DNA from: Lotus japonicus
Taxonomy: Eukaryota; Streptophyta; Magnoliopsida; Fabales; Fabaceae
DNA length: 64,000 nt
Direction: 5' to 3'
Assembly: GCF_012489685.1 (NCBI RefSeq)
Contig: NC_080042.1
Coordinates: forward strand, 5,644,501 to 5,708,500
Part shown: positions 32,182 through 42,966 of the stretch, piece by piece
Numbering within the stretch: the first letter of the stretch is position 1
Layout of the letters: the number at the start of each line of letters is the position of its first letter
Made by a program: the position numbers and the translations under genes
The notes under the pieces: model-generated
Databases searched by the model: none
What the model saw: only the letters and a program-made list of their open reading frames with translations
What the model was told of the DNA's origin: nothing

Positions 32182-35100
32182 ATGGCATCCAACAAGCAAG
32201 ATAAGAACTCTCCAATCCGATTCTTTAAGATCATCACCACAACAAGTATTGAAGGTGGAAATCTTGTAAGAATTATTTTATTCATCTCCTCTTCCTTTGT
32301 TTGTTTATGTGCAATTTTCTATTTTCTCTGTTGAGAGCAAAGATCCTTTTTGAAGCTGAAAGGGAGAAGGGTATTTCAGAGTGAGGTGATTGAGTCGTGC
32401 AGGGATGAGTAGTAGGCTGGGGTTTAGTTTGAGTACACCATTTTGTCTTGAAAATGTTTTTGTGAGATTTGGAGATGAAATTTGGTGTTAGAAATTCTGG
32501 GTGTAGCTCACTGTGTTGTTTTCTGGTTTTGAATTTTGGGACGAGGCTCTTCTTGATTTAATAATATGCATGCTTATAGTAAGTTGTTTTGTGCAGAAAC
32601 TTCCAAATGCTTTCACTAGGAAATACAATGGTGAAATGTCAAATCCAGTATTTCTCAAGCCTCTTGATAATATTAGCTGGAAGATAAACTGGAGTAAACA
32701 AGATTCAGATATTTGGTTACAAAATGTTTGGGAGGAATTTGTGAAACTTTACTCCCTTGATCAAGGGCACATGGTTTGGCACTTGGTTTTATTTGAATTC
32801 AAGGGTCCTTCTAAGTTTGAGGTGCGTATATTTGACAAGAACACCCTTGAAATAAAATACCATCCACTCAGTAACAAGCAAATTCCGAACTCAGCAACCC
32901 ATTTCTTTAGGATCATCACACCACCATGTCTTGAAGCTGGAGAGCTTGTAAGCATTCTTTTCTTCATCTCCTCTTTCTTTTTGTGCATTTTCTTTCTTCT
33001 TTGAAATTTTTACTGTGAGATAGATACTAATGTCACAGACACTGCACATGATAAGTAGTTGAGGAGTATACACATCCCAAATTAGTTTTTTCTTCTTGAT
33101 TTGATGTGTCTTTTTGCAACATAATTGCTCTTCCCGATGAGTCTATCTATCTCAGTGATCACTATATAAGAAGTGACCCTAATTTTATTATAGGAAATAG
33201 CAGGAAATCCTTAGTATCATTATTTAAAAAAAGAAAATACAGCAGGGATTTGCATATCTGCCAGCAGGAATATGTGTATCCAGTATAAATCGACCTGTGT
33301 CGTATGAGCAGGCCATAGTATGGAAAGTTCTGGATGACCATGATTCCAACCACTTCCTTGCCTTCATGTTCATGAACTGCTCTTTTGTTTCATGGGGACA
33401 CCATCATTAGGATACTTATATCTAGTAATTTATTTTGAGTACTTTCTGTCACAGACAAATGTAGCATGGTTGTGTGTGCCATTAGCTCTACCAAGTTTGT
33501 TCCTTCCTAAACTTGTAACTGTATAACTGTCTTGTTGTGGGCCATTTATAATTTGTTTGCAAAAATGAAGAAATTTTAAGGATTTTTTTTTCTTTCTTTT
33601 TGAGTTTATTCATGATGCAAGCTAACATATAGTTCTATGCAGATTCTTCCAAATGGTTTCATGAAGAAATACAGTGGTGGCATGTCAAACCCAGTATTTC
33701 TCAAGGCCCCTGATAACATTAGTTGGGAGGTACACTGGAGCAAACATGATTCATATTTTTGGTTCCAAAAGGGTTGGAAAGAGTTTGTGAAATATTACTC
33801 CCTTGATCATGGGCATTTGGTATTGTTTGAATTCAAGGATGCTTCTGATTTTGGGGTACACATATTTGATAAGAGCACCCTTGAAATAGAATATCCTTCA
33901 AATGAGAATCAAGGTGAAGAGCACAACCCTGATCAGATTGGTGATGAGATACTGCCGCCCAAGAAGACTAAACCAAAACCACCAATGTCACTTTCTCAAC
34001 CACGCCAGAAATTGAGAACCGGTAAAAGCAAAGGTGTTGGAAAAAGCCCTGAATTGAGAAAGTGTAAAAAAGTCCAAGTTGAAGGTAATATCAAGCTTAG
34101 ATTTTTAGGCCATGTTTTCATAACATAACCTTTTTGTTCAATGTTTCAAATGATGTAGGAAGAAGCACTGAATGCCTTGAAGGAGAGCAGTTAACTTCTA
34201 CAATCAATGATGCTTTGAATAAATCTAAAGGTGCCACCTTCATGGTTAAGCTGCAACGTTACAGTATTGAAAGACATTCCTTGGTGAGCTTTTGATTGTT
34301 TCACTTTTATCTGTTAAGATAGTTTTGTATTATCTTTTTTTTTTCTTTGAGCTCAAATACTAGATTTTCTAACTTGTAAAAATTATAAATCCAGAGTATC
34401 CCATCACAATTTGCTAGACAATATTTAAAGAAGAAAAGGGATATCCGCCTTGAGAGGTTGGATGGGAGAACTTGGAAGGTTCATTATAATCTCTTCAAAT
34501 TTAGTAGTGGGTGGAAGAAATTTGCAAGAGATAACAATTTGAAAGTGGGGAATATTTGTGTTTTTGAGCTGACCAAAAGGGAACCCCTTTCATTGAAAGT
34601 ATTGATCTTCCCAGTTGCACAAGGTAATCTAACTTTGTCTTTATCTCAAAGTTTTATTGTAGTATTTGATTTGATCTTCATAGTAATTGATGGTTGTGAT
34701 TTTCTCCCTCGCAATCAGTAATTATTGTCTTATTACTCCTCCCTTTGAAATGGTAAAGTTTATTCAAGTAATAATGCAAATATGGATTTTTCAAAATTGT
34801 GCATCCCTGAGCTGAGTGGTTCTGTTACCATATATACCACAGGTGGGGAGCCAAGTACTGCACAGAGGGAAGCTTGGAAATACACCCCAAAGAATCCCTC
34901 TTTCACTGTCAGTTTAAAGCCGGTCATTAAACTTGGCTACAGACCGGTAACGATTTTTAAGCTGCAAAACTCTTTTTTCTCTATCTTTTTTCCCGCATCA
35001 CATTATTTCTCATATCTCTCATTATTTGGTTCAGCCTGTACCCGTTTCCTTCATCAGAGAGTACTTGAATGAGAAGAAACAAACCATAAATTTAAGGATT

Positions 35101-35286
35101 GAAGAAAATTTGTGGCCTGTGGAGTTTATATATTATCCAGAATATGGTTCAGGCAAGTTGTCTAAAGGTTGGATACAATTTGCAAGAGAAAGTAAACTTG
35201 TAGGTGGAGATGTTTGTGTGTTTGAACTCATCAACAAGGAGGAGGAAAATCCAGAGCTTGAAGTTCATATCTTGAAACGTCACTGA
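32182..35286 (+). CDS. REM-type B3 transcription factor with four B3 domains
   Basis: Seven exons give an uninterrupted 528-aa frame: 32182-32265, 32597-32947, 33643-34084, 34159-34283, 34395-34623, 34843-34946 and 35035-35286. All introns are GT-AG and the phases agree (0,0,1,0,1,0). B3-1 is about residues 14-117 (FFKIITTTSIEGGNL onward) and B3-2 about 131-231 (FFRIITPPCLEAGEL onward). A basic, Pro-rich linker at about 245-293 could hold a nuclear signal. B3-3 is about 318-407 and B3-4 about 428-528. The family binds DNA non-specifically or at short motifs in the nucleus; VRN1-like members act in flowering and reproductive development. B3-1 has a four-residue insertion (M-V-W-H region). The exon model is mine; expression is not shown. 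Confidence 0.9.
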
Positions 35287-35655
35287 TATATGGAGCTCTT
35301 GGTCACTGATGTTTGTGTGTCCCAAATACTAAGTTAGTCCTGTATGAAAAAGTGCATCCTGCTTTGTAGAATGAAACTTTCCATTCTACCTCTTGTTTAT
35401 TTTCTAATCTGAAGTGTTTAAATCCCCCTTCCCTGACTCTAAGATGCAATTCCAAAATATCATCTCATTAGTACAGTAAAATTACCTGGTCATGCCAGTT
35501 TTTATTTATAAAATCTCTAGTGCCTAGCGGTTATGGTAAAAGAATAACCTGACATTAAAATATTTCAAGAAAAATGTTGTGTAATTAAATATAATCTTTA
35601 CAGTAGTTTATCAGAAAATTAACTTCACTAACACATGTGTAATGGTTAACAAGAG

Positions 35656-35816
35656 TGATATAATATGATTTATTCCTGCAATTATATTGATTGTATTCCT
35701 GTAATTAAGCTAGGCAAAATAGGAAATAGTTTGACTTTTGTATATTCAGTTTTGTATTTATACCCTATTGCTATCAATGAGAATGGCACCCATTCAAATC
35801 ATACTATTCTCTTACA
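35656..35816 (+). repeat. Extra copy of the 5' LTR, Copia element 2
   Basis: 161 bp, produced by the local triplication. It differs from the other two LTRs at one base (TGATAT instead of TGATAG). Confidence 0.93.
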
Positions 35817-36127
35817 TGGTATCACGACCTAACTGATCCCTACTGCTTCCGCTTCTGTTTTTCCCTGCCGGCCTCCTTCTTCCTCCCTTATCATCTCATT
35901 AGTACAGTAAAATTACCTTCTTCCTCCCTTATCATCTCATTAGTACAGTAAAATTACCTGGTCATGCCAGTTTTTATTTATAAAATCTCTAGTGCCTAGC
36001 GGTTATGGTAAAAGAATAACCTGACATTAAAATATTTCAAGAAAAATGTTGTGTAATTAAATATAATCTTTACAGTAGTTTATCAGAAAATTAACTTCAC
36101 TAACACATGTGTAATGGTTAACAAGAG

Positions 36128-36288
36128 TGATAGAATATGATTTATTCCTGCAATTATATTGATTGTATTCCTGTAATTAAGCTAGGCAAAATAGGAAATA
36201 GTTTGACTTTTGTATATTCAGTTTTGTATTTATACCCTATTGCTATCAATGAGAATGGCACCCATTCAAATCATACTATTCTCTTACA
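36128..36288 (+). repeat. 5' LTR, Copia element 2
   Basis: 161 bp, TGATAGAATATG...CTCTTACA, followed immediately by TGGTATCACGACC, a tRNA-Met-type primer site at 36289-36301. Identical to the 3' LTR. Confidence 0.95.
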
Positions 36289-36424
36289 TGGTATCACGAC
36301 CTAACTGATCCCTACTGCTTCCGCTTCTGTTTTTCCCTGCCGGCCTCCTTCTTCCTCCCTTGGGTCACACCGCTGCCGGCCAAGCACATCTGTGCTTCCT
36401 TTCCTTCTCACGCCGCACCGCTCC

Positions 36425-36467
36425 TCGCCGTGCCGCGCCGTGCCGCGCCGTGCCGCGCCGCGCCGTT
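36425..36467 (+). repeat. GC-rich 10-bp microsatellite in the Copia leader
   Basis: About four tandem units of CCGTGCCGCG lie in the untranslated leader of Copia element 2. ORFs across it are compositional artefacts. Confidence 0.75.
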
Positions 36468-36899
36468 CCTTGCGCTGCCTCTACGTTGCTGTCCATCTCC
36501 CACGCTAGTGCTCCTCCACCAGCGTGTGTCACTGCCACCGTCTGTGCTCGCCACTGTTTGGACCAGCCGCTGCTCCTCCGTGCCCAGCAACCGTAAGAGA
36601 CGCAACACTCCTCTTCTCCTCCTCACACAAGTGCGTCTCTGCCTCCAGCACGCCCCAGCGCCGTCGCCTCCTCCTCTGGCCGCCGTTCCCATCGCCAGGA
36701 GCCGCTCAAGCAAGCCAGACCCGCTTCCTCTCATTCGGGTCTTTCCTCCTGCAATTTTTTTTCAAACCCGTGACAGCCCAGTCACGCGGGTTCCATATTC
36801 ACGGTCCAACAACGGCCCTTGGTTCACCCAGACCGGTTATCTCCTTCCGGTTCACTCACCTTTCACTCTTGTTTAATTGTTTTTTCGAGTTTTGCAGCC

Positions 36900-39800
36900 A
36901 TGTCTTCCACCGGATCGGATCATGAGACACCCACAACATCCGTGGTTGCTGCCCCAACTCCTTCCTCAAGCAAACCGGAGTTCCACCCTGCTCTCGCTGT
37001 CAACAATATCAAAAATAGCATCCCTTTTATCCTGGAGTTAGAAAAGGATCATTATGCTATGTGGGCTGAATTGTTTGCGACCCATGCTAGGGCCACCCGT
37101 GTTATTCACCACATCATTCCCCAACCTGGGAAGGATCGTCCTGCTATGACTGATCCGGCTTATGAACAATGGCAAACTCTTGACTCTACTGTCCTTAAGT
37201 GGATCTACTCCACCATTTCCTTTGATCTGCTTGCTACAATCATGGAGAAAGGCTCCACTGCTATGGAAACATGGAATCGTTTGACTGCTATTTTTGAGGA
37301 TAACCAGAACTCCCGTGCTGTTGCTCTCGAGCAGGATTTCTCCTCTACTCGCATGGATGATTTTCCCAATGTTTCTGCCTACTGTCAGCGCCTCAAACAC
37401 CTATCTAATCAGCTGAGGAATGTTGGTGCTCCTGTCACCAATCATCGTTTGGTTCTCCAGTTGGTTTCTGGTTTGACTGAGCCCTTTCGCGGTGTTGCTA
37501 CACTGATTCGTCAAAGCATCCCCTTGCCCACATTCTCTCATGCTCGCTCCATGCTCACTCTTGAGGAGGCTGGTCTGGCGAAAATGCAGAGCACTACCAC
37601 TCACACTGCTATGCATACTTCGTCCCCGAGGGCCTCTGATGACTCCTCTCAGCAGCGCTCCAACCGTTCTGGAACTGGTCGCTCAAACAATCGTTCTGGA
37701 TTTGGTCGCAATCGCGGCAATCAGGGTCGCTCTAGTGGACGTGATCAGCGCGGGGGATCCAGGTCCAATGGCTCATCCGGCTCCTCTACTGCAGCTCCCA
37801 ACCCACCCTGGCAGCCACCTCAGTTTCCATCTTGGACTCCATGGAGTTGGGCTCCTCCTCCTTGGGCTATGCCGCCATGTCCTTATCCCACCTCTCAGTG
37901 GACTCGCCCCACCGGTCCTCCGCGCCAGCCAGGCATCATCGGTGCTCGTCCGCAGGCATACACTGCTAGTGCTTCCCCAGCACCCACTAACATTGCGGCT
38001 GCCATGCACACCATGACTCTCACTCCTCCCGACAGCACTTGGTACATGGATACTGGCGCCTCGTCTCACTCAGCGGCATCACAAGGTAATCTCTCGTCTT
38101 ATTCTAATTTGAGTCATTTAAATCAGAAACTGATTGTTGGTAGTGGTAAGGGTATTCCAATTCAGGGCTCCGGTCACACAACCATACCCACCTCAAACCA
38201 CCACAAATCTCTTCACCTTAACCATGTCTTGCACACACCTAATATTATTAAGAATTTGATTTCTGTGCGACAACTCACTACTGACAATAACGTTTCTGTT
38301 TCCTTTGATCCTCTTGGCTTCTCGGTCGCTGATTTCAAGACGGGGATCCCTCTTCTGAGATGTGATAGTGTCGGCGATCTCTATCCCGTCACTAATCCCA
38401 CTCATTTTGCTGGTCTTGCTTCTGGTTTTTGGCACGATCGCCTTGGTCATCCTAGTGCTTCTGCTTTACAGTCTCTTCATAGGAATAAGTTCATTGCATG
38501 TGAACATTTGACTTCTAAAACTATTTGTGCTTCGTGTGTTTTTGGCAAACATGTTAAGTTGCCTTTTGTTTCATCCACTAATGCTACTTTGATGCCTTTT
38601 GATATTTTACATAGTGATCTTTGGACATCACCTGTTTTAAGTTCTTCTGGCCATCGTTATTATGTTTTATTTCTGGATGATTACACTGATTTTCTGTGGA
38701 CGTTTCCCTTAGGTAACAAATCTCAAGTTTTTGAAATGTTCACCTCTCTCACTAATCAAATTCAAACACAGTTTTCGCAAAAAGTTAAATCTTTTCAATG
38801 TGATAATGGGCGTGAATATGATAATGCGTTGTTCCATCGCTATTGTGCTGCTAATGGTCTTATTTTCCGTTTCTCTTGCCCTCACACCTCTTCTCAAAAT
38901 GGCAAAGCAGAACGCAAAATACGCACTATTAACAACATGATTCGCACTCTTCTCGCGCATTCATATGTTCCTCCCTCCTTTTGGCATCATGCACTTCACA
39001 TGGCCACTTATCTCCTTAATATCCTTCCCCGAAAAGCGTTGTCAAATCAATCTCCCACTCAACTTCTGTATCATCGTGATCCTACCTACACACACCTTCG
39101 TATCTTCGGTTGTCTTTGTTATCCCTTGCATCCATCCATGAGTATTAACAAACTGCAACCGCGCTCGACTCCGTGTGTCTTCTTAGGGTATCCCCTTAAT
39201 CACAGAGGTTATAAGTGTTTTGATTTGTCGCACAGAAAGGTATTATCTCTCGGCATGTCCTTTTTGATGAAACTCAGTTTCCCTTCAAACACATGTCTCC
39301 CTCATCCACCTTGACCTATGACTGCTTCACTGATGATCCACATCCCTCTCTTATTCATCAGTGGACCACTACACCTCCTACTCCTGAACCCCAAGCCACA
39401 CCACCGACCCATCCGCATCCTCTTTTGACGGGTTCTTCGACCTCTACAACCTCCCCCTCTATATCTCCCCCTTCGGATCATCCCGATACCTCTCAGCCAC
39501 CTACACCACCGGTCCCACCCGCTCCTCCTACTCGGACCATGGCCACACGTAGCATGCAAGGTATTTACAAACCCCGAAAGCTTTTCAACCTTTCTGTTTC
39601 CATTGATGATCCGACCATCTCCCCTCTACCCAAAAATCCTAAACTTGCCTTGTCCGACCCTAATTGGAAATCCGCAATGCAGTCTGAATTTAATGCTCTA
39701 ATTAGGAATAATACGTGGGATTTGGTTCCTCGACCCTGTGATGCTAATGTCATTCGCTGCATGTGGATTTTTAGGCATAAAAAGAAATCTAATGGCTGTT

Positions 39801-41172
39801 TTGAGCGTTACAAAGCTCGTCTTGTAGGTGATGGCAGGTCTCAAATTGCAGGTGTGGATTGTGATGAGACATTCAGCCCCGTGGTGAAGCCAGCGACTAT
39901 TCGCATTGTTCTCACCATTGCTCTCTCCAAATCTTGGCCCATTCATCAGTTGGATGTTCAGAATGGATTCCTCCATGGTGATTTGCACGAAACTGTCTAC
40001 ATGCACCAGCCATTGGGTTTCCGTGATCCTCATCATCCTGATCATGTTTGTCGACTGAGGAAATCTCTTTATGGTCTGAAGCAGGCGCCTCGTGCCTGGT
40101 ACCAGCGCTTTGCCGACTATGTTTCTACCATTGGGTTCCAGCATAGTACTTCAGATCACTCCTTTTTCATCTACCGGCGTGGCTCTGACATGGCATACAT
40201 CCTCTTTATGTTGAGGACATCATTCTCACCACCTCATCCCATGACCTTCGCAAATCCATTATGGCACTCCTTTCCTCTGAATTTGCTATGAAGGATCTCG
40301 GTCCATTGAGTTATTTTCTCGGGATTGCCGTGACTAGACATGCAGGTGGCTTATTCCTCAGTCAGAGCACCTATGCTCGAGATATTATTGCACGTGCCGG
40401 CATGACTTCGTGCAACCCTTCTGCTACTCCGGTTGACACCAAGCAGAAGCTCAGTACATCCTCCAGCACTCCATATGAGGATCCCACTATGTACCGTAGT
40501 CTTGCAGGTGCTCTCCAGTATCTCACCTTCACTCGTCCTGACATTTCATATGCTGTTCAGCAGGTTTGTCTTCACATGCATGCTCCTTGCACTGAGCACA
40601 TGTTGGCACTAAAGCGCATTCTGCGCTATGTTCAGGGAACCTTGCACTTTGGTTTGCACCTATATCCGACCCCTATTGAGAAGCTTATTTCTTATACTGA
40701 TGCTGATTGGGGTGGATGTCCTGACACCAGACGCTCCACTTCTGGTTATTGTGTTTTTCTTGGTGACAACCTCATCTCTTGGTCGTCCAAGCGTCAGCCT
40801 ACTCTCTCTTGTTCCAGTGCAGAGGCTGAGTACAGAGGTGTTGCTAATGTTGTTTCGGAATCTTGTTGGCTCCGCAATCTCCTGCTGGAGCTTCACTTTC
40901 CTCTTTTCCAGGCTACTTTGGTGTACTGCGATAATGTTAGTGCTATATATCTCTCTGGAAATCCTGTGCAGCATCAGCGTACCAAACATATTGAGATGGA
41001 TATCCACTTTGTTTGGGAAAAGGTCGCACGCGGCCAGGCTCGAGTTCTTCATGTCCCTTCCCGCCATCAGATCGCTGATATCTTCACCAAAGGCCTTCCC
41101 CGGGTTCTTTTTGATGATTTTCGGACCAGTCTCAGCGTCCGGGAACCTCCCGCTTCGACTGCGGGGGTGTGA
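36900..41172 (+). pseudogene. Copia gag-pol, two frameshifts and altered RT motif
   Basis: The frame from ATG at 36900 covers gag (UBN2-like; no zinc knuckle seen, but a Gly/Arg/Ser-rich tail), protease ([10 protein letters not shown]), and integrase ([12 protein letters not shown]...[23 protein letters not shown]) to about 39240, where a one-base shift occurs. The next frame (39293-40291) covers the reverse-transcriptase fingers and palm (LYGLKQAPRAWYQRF). A second one-base shift near 40205-40215 precedes RNase H (40261-41172; DADWGGCPDTRRSTSGYC, SSAEAEYRG). At the shift the catalytic Y-V-D-D reads with Glu in place of the first Asp. The protein cannot be made whole and RT would probably be inactive. 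Confidence 0.92.
41161..41169 (+). other. Polypurine tract, Copia element 2
   Basis: GCGGGGGTG directly precedes the 3' LTR. The gag-pol stop codon (TGA) overlaps the first LTR bases. Confidence 0.7.
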
Positions 41173-41330
41173 TAGAATATGATTTATTCCTGCAATTATA
41201 TTGATTGTATTCCTGTAATTAAGCTAGGCAAAATAGGAAATAGTTTGACTTTTGTATATTCAGTTTTGTATTTATACCCTATTGCTATCAATGAGAATGG
41301 CACCCATTCAAATCATACTATTCTCTTACA
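41170..41330 (+). repeat. 3' LTR, Copia element 2
   Basis: 161 bp, identical to 36128-36288, and followed by the AAGAG duplication. Confidence 0.95.
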
Positions 41331-41335
41331 AAGAG

Positions 41336-41979
41336 GAATTACTTCCAGTTCATCAACCAGGTCCTAGAGCATTTACCTCTTCTTCATGCATTGCTGGTTT
41401 GATTGTACCCCTGGTGGCATCTTCTTAATACATTGCTAGTTGATAGTATTAGCTTTCTCATTCGATCAGCTCTGAATGTGGCAGTCGCCGAACTTCGAAT
41501 GCTTGTCATAGGTCGGATTATGCTTCGTGTTGGCATTCGATTTGGAAATCATGTAGAATTTTTCTACAAACTTTGATAAATTCTTAGCAAGTACAAGCTT
41601 CTTTAGTGTAAATTGTAAACATTTGGTTCATATATAAAAGGAGCTACCTACTGTGTTTCCTGTTTAAATTAAACCAAGAGTATCAAAGTGACTTTGAAAG
41701 TGAGTGCCAACACTTTGTGAGTGTTAACGTAAGTTAATAAAACTTTATAGGAAAAAAAGTAGTGATGTGATGGAAACGGTCAATGGTCCAATAGAGTATG
41801 TTTGAGTATGAGTTAGAAGATAATACAGTTATACTTTAAGGTTGAGAGATTACTAACTACTCCTAGTGATTTTTTTGAAGGTTGTTTCTGAACATGATGT
41901 TTCAAGCAGCAAACATCATCAAATTTGGGATTTTCACAGAAACCATGATCAATTAGGTACATAGAAGATTAAATCAAGG
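41336..41979. other. Host intergenic DNA
   Basis: AT-rich non-coding sequence between Copia element 2 and the sugar-transporter scrap. It continues the REM 3' flank displaced by the Copia insertion. No gene or RNA is recognised. Confidence 0.4.
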
Positions 41980-41982
41980 AGA

Positions 41983-42075
41983 TGGAGGCTATCTCTTGGC
42001 CTTGCTGCAGTGCCAGCTCTTTTGATTATTGTTGGAGGCATATTTATTCCTGAGACTCCAAATTGCTTATTATGA
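41983..42075 (+). pseudogene. Sugar transport protein (STP-like) fragment
   Basis: A 30-codon stretch reads WRLSLGLAAVPALLIIVGG and continues IFIPETPN before TGA. This matches the transmembrane helix and the P-E/D-T-P-N loop that follow it in plant STP hexose/H+ symporters of the major facilitator superfamily. Nothing else of the roughly 500-aa transporter is visible on either side, so it is a scrap, perhaps an isolated exon piece. Confidence 0.7.
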
Positions 42076-42559
42076 CTGTACTGAAGTTACTAGTAAATGA
42101 ATGTTAGACTTTTCAGGGAATAATTATGTTTCTTAACTAGTATCCAAGTGCATTTTGTTAGTGGGATCATTATGTTCTTTTTGCAGTCAAATATTGTACT
42201 ATCTGTAGAAAGTTGTGTTGGTATATAATGAGACATCAGATGTTTTAAGCTCTTAGGTTGGGATTCGGGAGTTGATCAATATTAGAATGAAACTGAAACT
42301 TTACACCTATCATCGCTATGTGTTACTATTTAGTATATGAGGAACTTGATTTTTAGTGACCAAAACCAGCATGACACAGTGCTGCAATGAGCTGAGTGAC
42401 TGGTAAAGCCTTGTTTTACGTTTTCTGTTTCATGATGATTTACAGATGCTGCTTTTAATCGTGGCTTGAAACTTGAAAACCAAGGTTGCCTCTCATGCAA
42501 TATCAGTTTAGGCACGAACATTGATATGAAGCCAATAGGGTGAAGTACCCTTGAACTCA
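42076..42559. other. Intergenic DNA, no gene seen
   Basis: AT-rich sequence up to the target site of the Ty3 element. The minus-strand ORF at 42330-42560 shows no family feature. Confidence 0.35.
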
Positions 42560-42564
42560 CAATC

Positions 42565-42951
42565 TGTTAGGTACCAAGCTAACAATGTATGCAGAAAAGG
42601 TAATTGGCTGAAATAGAAATAACTATGATTGCTTATTGATGTCAATAGAAAGTTTACAGATCGAGAAGGAATGGATCCTAGATTCTGCCCAGAGCAAGGC
42701 TCCTATAGGAAGCTAGAGCTTCCTACTCATCATTACAGCTATGAATAATCCAAGATACCTCTCTACCTCTCATTCACTCTCCTTATATTCTGTGGTTAGT
42801 ACAATCAACCCGTCTCTCTATTCTGTTAAGCAGTTACATAGTATTCCCTTTCCTAACCCTTCTAGAATATACCCTCCATATCTTTGGGCCCGCTCCCTTG
42901 TAATGTATCAAGTGCTCCTGTGTGCTTGACACCTGGTCAGTGTGCCTAACA
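42565..42951 (-). repeat. 3' LTR of the chromovirus
   Basis: 387 bp with TGTTAGG...CCTAACA ends. On the minus strand it follows the polypurine tract (TCTAGGAGGGGGTAT, 42952-42966). Confidence 0.93.
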
Positions 42952-42966
42952 ATACCCCCTCCTAGA

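Larger units (their letters stand above)
35459..36361 (+). repeat. Tandem triplication spanning host flank and Copia LTR
   Basis: Unit 1 (35459-35889) and unit 3 (35931-36361) are 431 bp each and nearly identical. Unit 2 (35890-35930) keeps only the first 28 and last 13 bases. Each full unit holds about 197 bp of REM 3' flank, the AAGAG target site, a 161-bp Copia LTR and the start of the Copia leader with its primer site. The duplication must post-date the Copia insertion. Confidence 0.93.
36128..41330 (+). mobile_element. Ty1/copia retrotransposon 2 (5.2 kb), defective
   Basis: 5' LTR 36128-36288, primer site, gag-pol, polypurine tract and 3' LTR 41170-41330 are in order. The target duplication AAGAG occurs at 36123-36127 and 41331-41335. 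The two flanking LTRs are identical over 161 bp. The coding frame has two frameshifts and an altered reverse-transcriptase catalytic motif. Identical LTRs mean a very recent insertion. Confidence 0.95.

Noticed and set aside
36360..36900. Overlapping GC-rich ORFs in the leader of Copia 2
   Set aside because: They arise from a CCGTGCCGCG microsatellite and Pro/Ser/Arg-rich composition. The gag start at 36900 has the domain support.
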